Origin: Bacillota bacterium
Lineage (GTDB): Bacteria; Bacillota; UBA4882; UBA8346
Length of the DNA stretch: 64,000 nucleotides
NCBI GenBank assembly: GCA_023417475.1
Contig: JAEZFP010000067.1
Location: forward strand, 124,001-188,000
Reading direction: 5' to 3'
The translations under genes were made by a program, and so were the position numbers. Shown one piece after another: positions 8,053-17,107 of the stretch; within the stretch, counting starts at the first letter, position 1, and the number at the start of each line of letters is the position of its first letter. The notes beneath the pieces are model-generated. The model ran no database searches, was not told where the DNA came from, and saw only the letters and a program-made list of their open reading frames with translations.

Positions 8053-9057
8053 CTAAAACGAAAGTAATTTTCGGAATAACATTAACCATTGACGGGCAAC
8101 TTCAGATGGAGCGTTTTGCTCGACGAGCTGTTTTCGCGCATTTTCAACCATGGATTGCCGCGAAGTCCCAAGCGCCTCCATAATGCAACGGTACCACTTC
8201 TCGGACCCCTTCGCGCAAAGCCAACCATTTACACCCGAAAGGACTGTTCCCCGGTAAGGCGGGAGGTCGGCATAAATCCCGACAATACCGGCGGCCGATA
8301 AATCACGGAACTTACTATCGCTTTTCGCCTCATTAAACGAATGGGACCGCAAAGGCGCTAACCCTAGGCTCCACCCGAATATGGCCAAAGCTTTTATGAA
8401 TCCGCCGTAGTCGGAGATTGCCGGGCGGATCGCCACAGTTTCCAATTGACGCCAACGTTCCGGATAGCAACCGATAAATTCAAACGCAACTTGCTCTCCC
8501 AAGGTCTGGCGTACCTTGAGCAACGCCGGGAAAATTATCTCGATATCACTGCGGTGGTGTCTGGTTCCAAAATAACCGATCCGCAAAGGCGAACCTGCGG
8601 TTTCCGGCGCGAACGGTTGTAATTCAACCGCATACGGTAGATAGACAGCATGGTATCCTTTGTTCAGCAAACGTTCCGCCAGTTCCTTGGAACCGGCTTT
8701 AATCAAATCCGCTTCATCCATGATCCGTTTGATCAGTTGCGGCCGGAAACTTTGAAGGTACCGCCGTCCCCATTCCTCATCCAAAGGCGGTTGGAGCAGA
8801 TCGTCGTCGATCTCATAAATAATCGGAATCCCCCGCCGTCGCGCCAACCGCGCCATATTCAAAGTCTCCCGGTTACAACAGCGCGACAAAATCAATACAT
8901 CGATCCGGGCCAAATCCTCCCGTTGCAAATAGGCTTCCAGTACCAACCGCCATTCCAATTCTTCGGTAGTTAATGCTGAAAAGGGGATCTGGTACGCCAT
9001 CGCGGCCAATGCGCCGTATTCTGCTACCGCAATCAGGACTGAAGTTGTGTTGCGCAG
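8053..9057 (-). CDS. GT-B glycosyltransferase with a probable CTG start
   Basis: A family 1/4-type glycosyltransferase with IIYEIDDDLLQPP, GYFGTRHHRSDIE (donor-domain opening) and the acidic NEAKSDSKFRDLSAAG segment near the end. The first conventional starts are TTG at 9009 and ATG at 9000, but the open frame continues upstream and its translation (LRNTTSVLIAVAEYGALAAM) aligns with the N-terminus of the paralogue at 9312. AAAAGGAG at 9065-9072 is correctly spaced for a CTG at 9057, giving 334 residues against 335 in the paralogue. Operon with the Cys-rich protein downstream; acceptor unknown. Confidence 0.75.
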   Translation of the reverse strand: MRNTTSVLIAVAEYGALAAMAYQIPFSALTTEELEWRLVLEAYLQREDLARIDVLILSRCCNRETLNMARLARRRGIPIIYEIDDDLLQPPLDEEWGRRYLQSFRPQLIKRIMDEADLIKAGSKELAERLLNKGYHAVYLPYAVELQPFAPETAGSPLRIGYFGTRHHRSDIEIIFPALLKVRQTLGEQVAFEFIGCYPERWRQLETVAIRPAISDYGGFIKALAIFGWSLGLAPLRSHSFNEAKSDSKFRDLSAAGIVGIYADLPPYRGTVLSGVNGWLCAKGSEKWYRCIMEALGTSRQSMVENARKQLVEQNAPSEVARQWLMLFRKLLSF

Positions 9058-9311
9058 CGTCAGACTCCTTTTATGTACGTATTTTTTCGGATCGAACTTT
9101 TGCTCATAAGCATTAACCCTTAGGCTGGTATCATATTATTCTCTCAGACCGGTTTTGCCACCGTGACATCGGCATATGTCGTTCTTTTTACGAGACAATC
9201 GTTCCACTAATGCCAAATTCCTTTATCCGCAGCATATGTGCTGTTGGCTTATCATCAAACCGGACCGGTACTAATAAAATATAGCATTAAAATCCGGACC
9301 CGAGGTAAACG

Positions 9312-10319
9312 ATGTTCAATATCCTCTGTATCATTCAGGCAGCTGTCCCATCAACGGAGATATCGATTATCCGGCCTTTCACCTTTTTGGAGCAAACCCG
9401 GAAAATAACTTGGCGGCTGGTTCAGGAAACAGCGTTTCACCCTGATCTGCTCAAATCAGTCCAGATAGTAATTTTTCACCGCAATTGCCATCCCAATGGC
9501 CTGAATATCTGGAAAGCGGTTCAAAAAGCGCAGCTTCCCATCATCTACGAGATCGACGACAATTATTTCAATTTACCGGAAGATCTCCCCATCGGTCGTT
9601 ATATGCGCAATCCTTATGTCGTTAAAACGCTTGAATTCTATTTGAATACAGCGTCTATCGTCAAAATCGGTTCACCGGAGTTACTCCCGTTCGTATCCAA
9701 ATACAATCGAACTACGATCTATCAACCCTATGCAGTTGATCTGAATATTATCAATAACCTTAAGCTGCCGCCCAATCCGCTGTTAAACGTCGGATATGCC
9801 GGATCGATCCACCATGACCGCGATTTTCAATTTATCATCAACCCCATCCACCGTATCGCCAAAGAGTTTCCAAAGGTTCATTGGGATTTTATCGGGTGTG
9901 CTCCGGCCGGTTTGGCAACGCTGCCCAACCACAAGTTTACTCCGTTCATTCCAAACTATACTGGCTTTTTACAAGAACTGTACCTGCGTAATTGGCAAAT
10001 TGGGTTATGCCCGATTTTAGATCAACCGCATAACCGATGCAAGACGGATAACAAATTGCGGGAGTATGGCGCGTGTCGCATCCCCGGAATTTATTCCAAC
10101 ATTCCCCCGTACTCGACCAACGTGAAACACGGCGTCACCGGTCTCTTAGTTGCCAATACCGAGCAGGCTTGGTATGAAGCGATCAAACTGTTGATTTCCG
10201 ATGAAAATTTACGCCGCTTGATCGCCACCCAAGTCCGTCAATGGGTTGAGCAACACCGGTCGATCCCGGTGGTTGCCGATCTCTGGTTGGAATTGTTCGC
10301 CCGAATATTAAAAAAGTAA
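9312..10319 (+). CDS. GT-B glycosyltransferase, paralogue of the divergent gene at 8053
   Basis: 335 residues. Shares with the gene at 8053 the WRLVQE segment, IIYEIDDNYFNLP, GYAGSIHHDRDF and KTDNKLREYGACRIPGIY, which marks the sugar-nucleotide-binding half of GT-B enzymes. ATG at 9312 with GAGGTAA five bases upstream. First gene of a plus-strand operon running through 17.8 kb; the 254 bases before it must carry divergent promoters. Probably adds one residue of a surface polysaccharide; donor and linkage unknown. Confidence 0.85.
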   Translation: MFNILCIIQAAVPSTEISIIRPFTFLEQTRKITWRLVQETAFHPDLLKSVQIVIFHRNCHPNGLNIWKAVQKAQLPIIYEIDDNYFNLPEDLPIGRYMRNPYVVKTLEFYLNTASIVKIGSPELLPFVSKYNRTTIYQPYAVDLNIINNLKLPPNPLLNVGYAGSIHHDRDFQFIINPIHRIAKEFPKVHWDFIGCAPAGLATLPNHKFTPFIPNYTGFLQELYLRNWQIGLCPILDQPHNRCKTDNKLREYGACRIPGIYSNIPPYSTNVKHGVTGLLVANTEQAWYEAIKLLISDENLRRLIATQVRQWVEQHRSIPVVADLWLELFARILKK

Positions 10320-10331
10320 GAAGGCTGTTTT

Positions 10332-11747
10332 ATGTCTGAACAAACCGCATTTTCCGGTGTCCTGTTACGCCGGTTTTTCAAATTATTCGGCGATGTCAAA
10401 TTGCATGGCGCTCCGGTCGCCAAATACCTTTACTACCCGTTTTGGTATTATGCCAGCAACCGTTGGCCTTTACCTTGGGCGAAAGAACATCTGCCGGGTC
10501 TTCGCGATCAAATCGCCAATTTTAATTGGGCTGAAGTTTATCGTTGGGCCGACGAACCCTATCCTTACGATCCACACCCCGAAGGTGTGGTTCTAATGCG
10601 GGCCGGATTTGGCGATATTGCTTCATTGTATCTGCCCAAAGAACGGTTTATGCTACTCAGTCCCAACCAGGCCGAGGTTGATCTGATCCATCGGAATCGC
10701 CCGGATCTAACCGCTCATAATATTGAAAAGTTCTACCGCGAAGACCCGGCAGCGGTTAACCTGCTGAATCAACAGATCAGTTCGATTATCAACAATCAAA
10801 AAGATGATCCCCTGATGGGAAGTGCCGATTTACAGCAATGGTTTGGTAGCAAAATCCCTGAAGTTGTCCGGGTGTTTGGCGCTTTTCACGAGCTGTTTAC
10901 GACCTATAATGTTAGCGCCGCATTAAGCATTTCCTCAATCGTCTGGATGGATAGCGCGTTGAATCTGATCGCCCGGGCCAACCGGGTCGCCTCGTTAACG
11001 TTACAACACGGCTTGATTTTGGAACGGGATCTCTTTTGCCATATTCCGATTATCGCCACCCAAAAGGTAGTTTGGGGAAGCGCGGTGGTTGACTGGTACC
11101 AGAAGCACGGCTACCCGCCATCACGGATGATAGCTACGGGTTCACCGCGCTTTGACGCTATTTTCAAACGAAAATGGTGTACCAAACAAGAATTATGTCA
11201 AAAGTTAACGATTGATCCCGCCAAAAAGATTATTGTTTACGCTACCGGAACCGAGATGAACACCATCGTTCCGATCATCGTCAACGGTCTCAAAACCATT
11301 CCCGATGTCTACCTGGTGATGCTCCTTCATCCTTCCGAAAGCCGGTTGGTGCCCCAATATCAACAACTCGCCGCCGGGTACGAAAACTGTCAGGTACTTC
11401 CTTACGGAAGTGTCAGCCTTTATGATGCGTTAAGCGGAGGGGACTATTTCATCACCCATACTTCTACCGCCGGCCTCGAAGCGATGCTCTTTCAGGTGCC
11501 GGTGATCACCGTTGAACCCGAACCGGCCTGTTTCTCCTATGGCGATCTGAAAGCATCGTTACGGGCCACCAATGCCGCAGCGCTTAATCGGATTGTGAAG
11601 CGGTTGCTTACCGACGCCAATTTCGCTACGAAAGCCGTCAAACGGTACCAAAATTTTCTCGCCGCTTACTGCGTCCCCGACGCGTTAGCGTCAAAACGGC
11701 TTTTCGACCGTTTGGACCAGTTATGCGCCACAGGAGGAATAGCCTAA
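10332..11747 (+). CDS. SpsB-like / CDP-glycerol-transferase-type GT-B protein, copy 1 of 3
   Basis: 471 residues. The C-terminal half has ASLTLQHGLILERDLFCHIP, GSPRFDAIF, MLLHPSE, QVLPYGSVSLYDALSGGDYF and THTSTAGLEAMLFQVPVITVE: the architecture of capsule, SpsB and poly(glycerol-phosphate) glycerophosphotransferase families, in which the His and the TSTxxxEA stretch line the nucleotide site. The N-terminal half, including VVLMRAGFGDIASLYLPKERF, is shared only with its two neighbours. Starts 12 bases after the glycosyltransferase. Cytoplasmic; predicted to transfer a CMP- or CDP-activated unit in coat or capsule polymer synthesis, by inference. Confidence 0.75.
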   Translation: MSEQTAFSGVLLRRFFKLFGDVKLHGAPVAKYLYYPFWYYASNRWPLPWAKEHLPGLRDQIANFNWAEVYRWADEPYPYDPHPEGVVLMRAGFGDIASLYLPKERFMLLSPNQAEVDLIHRNRPDLTAHNIEKFYREDPAAVNLLNQQISSIINNQKDDPLMGSADLQQWFGSKIPEVVRVFGAFHELFTTYNVSAALSISSIVWMDSALNLIARANRVASLTLQHGLILERDLFCHIPIIATQKVVWGSAVVDWYQKHGYPPSRMIATGSPRFDAIFKRKWCTKQELCQKLTIDPAKKIIVYATGTEMNTIVPIIVNGLKTIPDVYLVMLLHPSESRLVPQYQQLAAGYENCQVLPYGSVSLYDALSGGDYFITHTSTAGLEAMLFQVPVITVEPEPACFSYGDLKASLRATNAAALNRIVKRLLTDANFATKAVKRYQNFLAAYCVPDALASKRLFDRLDQLCATGGIA

Positions 11748-11749
11748 CC

Positions 11750-13153
11750 ATGTACGAGAAAAATGCTATCCATGGTTTAATATTACAGCGGTTCAACACT
11801 CTTTTTCAGAAGGTGACCTATCGCGGCGTACCGCTCAGTAAATATGTCTACCGCCGCTTCATGAGTTATCTGAATGGGCGACCGTCTGCGGAATACCTCC
11901 CGTATTTGCAGGAAGCGCTCCCCAACACCGACAGTTCATCATTATATCAATGGCTTGACGAACCGTATTCCTTCGACGCCAATTCTAACGGCGTGGTTCT
12001 CATGCGCGGCGGCTTCGGAGACCTTGCTGTCAACCATTTACCCAAGGAACGGATCTTCATGATCTGTCCCAATCAGGCGGAGGTCGATCTGATCAAACTG
12101 AACCGGCCCGATTTAATCGCCCATAGTATCAAAGGTTACTTTCGGGATAATCCGGCGGCGGTTCGATTGCTCAACCGCCAAATCGCGAAAATAATTCAGG
12201 GAAACCGGTCCGACCCGTTCTTTGGCAGTCCGGAATTGCTGAAATGGTTTGAATCCGGAATGCCGGAGTTTGTCCGGATGCTGGACGCGGTTCATTTATT
12301 GTTTAAAGGTCTCGACGTTGCTGCCGTTTTGACCATCTCCTCCACTTATTCGATGGACGGCGCGCTCAATCTGGTCGCCAAAGCCAACCGGGTTCCCTCA
12401 TTCACCTTGCAGCACGGCATCATCGCCGAAGAGGATCTCTACGCCCACGTCCCCATCTTGGCTACTAAAAAACTGGTTTGGGGAAAAGCCATGGTCGATT
12501 GGTACCGCCGCTTCGGATTCCCGGAATCCCGGATGGCGGCGATTGGTTCGCCCCGTTTCGACATTATTTTCAACCGGACCTGGTTCGGCAAGGCGCAACT
12601 CTGTCAAAAACTCGGCATTGACCCCCACCAGCGATTGATCGTTTACGGCGCCGATGTCTTACGGATCGAGCAATTGGTAACCCCGGTGCTGTTAGAGGGC
12701 TTGCAAGGAATTCCGAATCACTTTTTGCTGATAATGCTTCATCCCGGCGACAATCCCGAACCGCATAAGCAATTGGCGGCCGGTTATCCCAACTGCAAAG
12801 TGGTCCAGTTTGGGCATATCTGTTTTTACGACGCCTTGAGCGGCGCCGACCTGTTTATCACCTGCTATTCGACAGCCGCTTTGGAAGCGATGTTTTTTAA
12901 GATTCCGATTATCACCGTTGAACCGTTCGAACCGACTTTTTCTTATGGAAGAATGGGCGTTACCACCCGGGTCACCAACGCCGCCGAACTCAAACAAGCG
13001 ATGGAGCGACTGGCGGCGGAACCCAATTTGGAAACGGAGGCTGTCGCCAAGTATCAACGTTTTATTGCCGAGTATTGTATTCCCGACGGCAACGCCTCCC
13101 AGCGCCTATTCGACGAGGTCAATCAACTGGTCGTCACCGGAGGCACCGCCTAA
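11750..13153 (+). CDS. SpsB-like / CDP-glycerol-transferase-type GT-B protein, copy 2 of 3
   Basis: 467 residues from the ATG at 11750, which is served by the AGGAGG inside the end of copy 1; a longer frame from 11723 only overlaps copy 1. It repeats the diagnostic blocks FTLQHGIIAEEDLYAHVP, TKKLVWGKAMVDWY, GSPRFDIIFNRTW, LHPGD, FYDALSGADLF and STAALEAMFFKIP. Divergence from copies 1 and 3 runs along the entire length with no frameshift, so all three appear functional. Probably acts on a related but different acceptor or donor; this is inferred from the retention of three copies. Confidence 0.75.
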   Translation: MYEKNAIHGLILQRFNTLFQKVTYRGVPLSKYVYRRFMSYLNGRPSAEYLPYLQEALPNTDSSSLYQWLDEPYSFDANSNGVVLMRGGFGDLAVNHLPKERIFMICPNQAEVDLIKLNRPDLIAHSIKGYFRDNPAAVRLLNRQIAKIIQGNRSDPFFGSPELLKWFESGMPEFVRMLDAVHLLFKGLDVAAVLTISSTYSMDGALNLVAKANRVPSFTLQHGIIAEEDLYAHVPILATKKLVWGKAMVDWYRRFGFPESRMAAIGSPRFDIIFNRTWFGKAQLCQKLGIDPHQRLIVYGADVLRIEQLVTPVLLEGLQGIPNHFLLIMLHPGDNPEPHKQLAAGYPNCKVVQFGHICFYDALSGADLFITCYSTAALEAMFFKIPIITVEPFEPTFSYGRMGVTTRVTNAAELKQAMERLAAEPNLETEAVAKYQRFIAEYCIPDGNASQRLFDEVNQLVVTGGTA

Positions 13154-13195
13154 CCGCTCCGTTGTTTAATAAATTGATCATTGTAAGGGGAAAAC

Positions 13196-14605
13196 ATGAA
13201 CAAGCGAACCGTTTTTTATCACGGACTCTTGAAACGATTCTTCAAAATGTTTCAATCTGTAGTTTATCAGGGCGTACCGATTAGCAAATATATCTATTAC
13301 GACCTTCTTGCGTACTGTGGCGACCTTTGGTTTTCCCGTCATCCGGAATATGTCCAGGAGATACTCCAAAACGAGCCAGTGGTAAAACCGGACATTTACG
13401 GTTGGACCGACGAACCCTATGTCTACGACGCTCATCCCGACGGAGTCATTTTGATGCGGGGCGGTTTTGGCGACATCGCGGCGTTATTCCTGCCCAAGGA
13501 GCGGTTTTTTCTGCTCAGTCCCGGCCAAGCCGAGGTTGATCTGATCAAGCGCAACCGGCCTGATTTAACATCCCACAACTTCCAAAGTTATTACCGTCCG
13601 AACCCGGCGGCGGCTTTGGCCCTCACGCAACAGATAACCCAAATCGTGATGGGCCGGCGCGACGATCCGATGTTGGGAAGCGCGGAGTTTCTACAATGGT
13701 TTCAAGGGAAACTTAGCGACATCGTGACCGTGTTGGATGCCGCGCAAACATTATTCCAACGCCTCAACGTCGGCGCGGTGTTGACCATTTCTTCAATCTA
13801 TTCAATGGACGGCGCGCTTAATCTGGTGGCGCGCGCCAACCGCGTTCCCTCGTTAACCTTACAACACGGCGTTATCTCCGCCGCGGACCTCTTTACCCAT
13901 GTTCCGATTCTCGCAACGAAGAAGTTGGTTTGGGGGAACGCCATGGTCAAATGGTACCAAAAGTGCGGCTATCCACAAGAGCGGATTGCCGCGGTTGGTT
14001 CGCCGCGTTTCGATATCGTGTTTAACCGGCAGTGGTGCGGCAGGGAAAAACTCCGTCAAACGCTGGGAATTGATTCTTCCCAAAAAGTGATGGTTTTTGC
14101 CGCCCAGATCTACCATTATAACCAAACCATTTTGCCTATCGTGTTGGAAGCATTGCAATCAATCCCCGACTTATTTTTGGTCGTTTTACTCCATCCCGGT
14201 GATGACCCGATTCCCCACGAAAAACTGACTGCCGGTTACCCCAATTGCAAGGTGGTCCGGTTTGGACAGATCAGCCTTTATGACGCCTTAAGCGGCGCCG
14301 ATCTCTTTGCGACCTACTACTCCACCGCCGCTTTGGAAGCAATGTTTTTTAATCTTCCCATCATCACTGTCGAGCCGTCACCACCCCGGTTTTCATTTGG
14401 TGCGGCCGGCGCGTCGATCACCGTCACCAACAGCACCGAGTTGTTCAAAGTCGTCGCCCGTTTGTTGGCCGATCCCGTCTATCGGCAACGCGCGGTTGCC
14501 AAATATCAAAATTTTCTCGCCCAATATTGCATACCCGACGGTTGCGCTTCAAAACGATTATTTGATGAGGTGGAGCAGTTGTGCCGCCAAGGCGGAACTG
14601 TTTGA
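13196..14605 (+). CDS. SpsB-like / CDP-glycerol-transferase-type GT-B protein, copy 3 of 3
   Basis: 469 residues. LTLQHGVISAADLFTHVP, TKKLVWGNAMVKWY, GSPRFDIVFNRQW, VLLHPGDDP, LYDALSGADLF and STAALEAMFFNLP match copy 2 more closely than copy 1 by eye. AAGGGG lies seven bases before the ATG. The ORF ends cleanly just before the aminotransferase gene. Tandem duplication within one operon accounts for the triplet; order of duplication would need a tree. Confidence 0.75.
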   Translation: MNKRTVFYHGLLKRFFKMFQSVVYQGVPISKYIYYDLLAYCGDLWFSRHPEYVQEILQNEPVVKPDIYGWTDEPYVYDAHPDGVILMRGGFGDIAALFLPKERFFLLSPGQAEVDLIKRNRPDLTSHNFQSYYRPNPAAALALTQQITQIVMGRRDDPMLGSAEFLQWFQGKLSDIVTVLDAAQTLFQRLNVGAVLTISSIYSMDGALNLVARANRVPSLTLQHGVISAADLFTHVPILATKKLVWGNAMVKWYQKCGYPQERIAAVGSPRFDIVFNRQWCGREKLRQTLGIDSSQKVMVFAAQIYHYNQTILPIVLEALQSIPDLFLVVLLHPGDDPIPHEKLTAGYPNCKVVRFGQISLYDALSGADLFATYYSTAALEAMFFNLPIITVEPSPPRFSFGAAGASITVTNSTELFKVVARLLADPVYRQRAVAKYQNFLAQYCIPDGCASKRLFDEVEQLCRQGGTV

Positions 14606-14656
14606 AAACAGCTTCGACCCGGCAAAGGCAAAATGCGGTTAAGGAGGATGACCAAA

Positions 14657-15955
14657 ATGACCGCAATTCCCTACCAAAACAAAGCACACCAACGGATTCC
14701 CGGCGGCGGGCACACCTATAGCAAAGGCGACGATCAATTTCCGGCAAACGCGCCGGCGCAAATTGCCCGTGGTCAAGGGTGTCGCGTCTGGGATCCGGCA
14801 GGACGGGAGTATCTCGACTGGGGCATGGGCCTGCGTTCGGTGATCTTAGGCCATTGTCACCCTGCCGTTTTACGCGCCGTCAAAAAACAACTGGCCTTCG
14901 GCTCCAATTTCACCCGTCCCGCCCCGATCGAAATGGCCTTGGCGGAACGGCTGATTCAGCTAATTCCCGCCGCGGCGATGGTCAAATTCGCCAAAAACGG
15001 TTCGGACGTCACCACGGCGGCGATCCGTTTGGCGCGGGCGTTTACCGGCCGGGAGTTGATCGCCTATTGTTCCGACCATCCGTTTTTCAGCGTCGATGAC
15101 TGGTTTATCGGCACCACCCCCTGCAATTCGGGAATCCCCAACCAAATTAGCGAACTCTCCAAAGGCTTCCGGTATAACCATTTGGAAGACTTAGCCGGGC
15201 TTTTTCAAACTTACCCTGGCCAAATTGCGGCGGTAATCATGGAACCGGTCACCAACCAACCGCCGGCCGAAAAATTCTTGGCTAACGTTGCGGAGCTCAC
15301 CCGCAAAAACGGCGCGATCCTCATTTTCGATGAGATAATCACCGGATTTCGGTGGGACTTACGCGGCGCCCAACACTTTTTTGGGGTCACTCCGGATCTG
15401 GCAACGTTCGGTAAGGCCCTTGGTAATGGCTTTGCCGTTTCCGCACTGGTCGGCCGGGCCGACGTCATGGAGCTGGGCGGATTGCTCCATGACCGGGAAC
15501 GGGTCTTTCTTTTATCTACCACTCACGGCGGCGAGACTCATTCCCTCGCGGCGGCTTTAGCGACCCTGGCGGAGCTGGAGCGGCATGATGTAGTGACGCA
15601 CATTGGGTCGATCGGTCAACGGTTGATGACCGGTTTCCGCCAAATCACCTCCGCCCATGGAATCGAAGACTACCTCCAGATCGAAGGGTATCCCTGCAGT
15701 CCGGTGATTGTTTGCAAGGATCGGTCCGGCAACCCTTCGACCGCCATGCGCACCCTCTTTTTACAAGAGATGGTCAAACAGCGAATTCTCATTCCTTATA
15801 TCGCCATCAGCTACTCCCATCGCGAGCAAGATCTGGAGCAAACTTTAGCGGCTGTCGCTCAAAGCGCCGTTGTTTACCGCAACGCTTTGGACGAAGGCGT
15901 CGCTCGTTATCTGACGGGACCGGAAGTGAAACCGGTTTTTCGCAAGTATAATTAA
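14657..15955 (+). CDS. class III PLP aminotransferase, glutamate-1-semialdehyde aminomutase-like
   Basis: About 432 residues from the ATG at 14657, which has AAGGAGG nine bases upstream; an earlier in-frame ATG at 14633 precedes that site and is less likely. Motifs: GGGHTYSKGDDQFP at the start, KNGSDVTTAAIRLAR (phosphate binding), ILIFDEIITGFR (the Asp that pairs with the pyridine nitrogen) and FGKALGNGFAVSALVGR, with the lysine that binds PLP. True HemL belongs with heme genes; here it sits between glycan transferases, a Gfo/Idh enzyme and a cytidylyltransferase, so it more likely aminates a keto-sugar. Substrate unknown. Confidence 0.8.
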   Translation: MTAIPYQNKAHQRIPGGGHTYSKGDDQFPANAPAQIARGQGCRVWDPAGREYLDWGMGLRSVILGHCHPAVLRAVKKQLAFGSNFTRPAPIEMALAERLIQLIPAAAMVKFAKNGSDVTTAAIRLARAFTGRELIAYCSDHPFFSVDDWFIGTTPCNSGIPNQISELSKGFRYNHLEDLAGLFQTYPGQIAAVIMEPVTNQPPAEKFLANVAELTRKNGAILIFDEIITGFRWDLRGAQHFFGVTPDLATFGKALGNGFAVSALVGRADVMELGGLLHDRERVFLLSTTHGGETHSLAAALATLAELERHDVVTHIGSIGQRLMTGFRQITSAHGIEDYLQIEGYPCSPVIVCKDRSGNPSTAMRTLFLQEMVKQRILIPYIAISYSHREQDLEQTLAAVAQSAVVYRNALDEGVARYLTGPEVKPVFRKYN

Positions 15956-16033
15956 ATGCATATACGCCGGTCCGGTCTGCAGACGTGCATTTGGCATATT
16001 ATCGTGTATTAAGCAAGAGAGGTGAACCCCATC

Positions 16034-17026
16034 ATGAAAATCTGTGTGATTGGGTTAGGCTCGATGGGTAAACGCCGGATTCGCGATCTGTTGGCGTTAG
16101 GCATCGAAACCGTCGTTGGCGTGGACATCAATCCCGAACGGACTTCCGAGGTCAAGCGGCTCTTTGGAATCGAAACCCACACCAACGCCGAGCAAGTTCT
16201 CGGCGATCGTCAATGCGATGCCGTCGTAATCTCGACTCCGCCCGATCTCCATGCCGTCTACGGTCAATTGGCCGTTGAATATGGGAAGCCGTTTTTCATG
16301 GAAGCCAATGTCGTTGCCGAAGGCCTTCCCGAACTCGCCCAATTGTCCCGGAAAGCGCAGGTCTTGGCCGCTCCGTCATGTACCATGCGTTTTCATCCTT
16401 CGGTTAAAACACTCAAACACCAAGTGGAGCGGATTTCGCCGGCCAATATCGCCGCCTTTTCGTATGTTTCCGGCCAATATCTTCCGGATTGGCATCCTTG
16501 GGAGGATTACCGCCGGTTCTATGTCGCCAAACGGGAAACCGGGGCCTGCCGCGAGATCGTTCCGTTTGAACTGAACTGGTTGACCTGGCTGTTTGGCGCA
16601 GTGACCGCCGTCCAAGCCATTAAAACAAAACGAACCCAACTGGAGATTGATATCGACGACATCTATGTTTTAGGCTTGACTTTCAGCTCCGGCGTGGTTG
16701 GGTCATTGGAAGTCAACGTTATCTCCAGAATACCGGAACGCAGCTTCCGTGCGATCAGTGAAGAATGGCATTTAATCTGGAACTGGATGGATCAGGAAGT
16801 GAAAATTTACAACGCCCAAACCGCCACTTGGCAAGTTTATCCCGAAAGCGTCGGATTTAAAAAATACAATTTGGAATCAATGTATTACGATGAAATGCAG
16901 GCTTTTGTCGAAGCCGTCCGGGGCGAGCGCAATTGGCCGTTCAGCCTGGAAGCGGAGTTGCAGCTGCTCGACACCCTGCTCCAAGCCGACCGGTGTGCCG
17001 AAGCAACCCGCTTGTCCAATTCCTAA
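16034..17026 (+). CDS. Gfo/Idh/MocA-family NAD(P)-dependent oxidoreductase
   Basis: 330 residues from the ATG at 16034 (AGAGGTG nine bases before). N-terminal Rossmann fold with VIGLGSMGKRRIRDL, then ADVIST-like VVISTPPDLHA and the EKP-equivalent GKPFFMEANV, where the usual catalytic EKP lysine position reads FMEAN. That is a departure from the canonical motif and may mean altered chemistry. The C-terminal domain (about 125-320) is an antiparallel sheet with EIDIDDIYVLGLTFSSG. Probably oxidises or reduces a sugar or sugar acid in the pathway that includes the neighbouring aminotransferase and cytidylyltransferase. Confidence 0.8.
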   Translation: MKICVIGLGSMGKRRIRDLLALGIETVVGVDINPERTSEVKRLFGIETHTNAEQVLGDRQCDAVVISTPPDLHAVYGQLAVEYGKPFFMEANVVAEGLPELAQLSRKAQVLAAPSCTMRFHPSVKTLKHQVERISPANIAAFSYVSGQYLPDWHPWEDYRRFYVAKRETGACREIVPFELNWLTWLFGAVTAVQAIKTKRTQLEIDIDDIYVLGLTFSSGVVGSLEVNVISRIPERSFRAISEEWHLIWNWMDQEVKIYNAQTATWQVYPESVGFKKYNLESMYYDEMQAFVEAVRGERNWPFSLEAELQLLDTLLQADRCAEATRLSNS

Positions 17027-17107
17027 ATTTCCGGTTGGCGTCGGGTTACGCAATAATCGTTACCCGGCGCCAACCGGAGTCTTAACAAATGATGACGAGG
17101 GATCGAT

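Noticed and set aside
14657..15955. Calling this gene hemL
   Set aside because: Motifs fit the GSA-aminomutase group, but the neighbours are sugar-pathway genes and no other heme gene is present.
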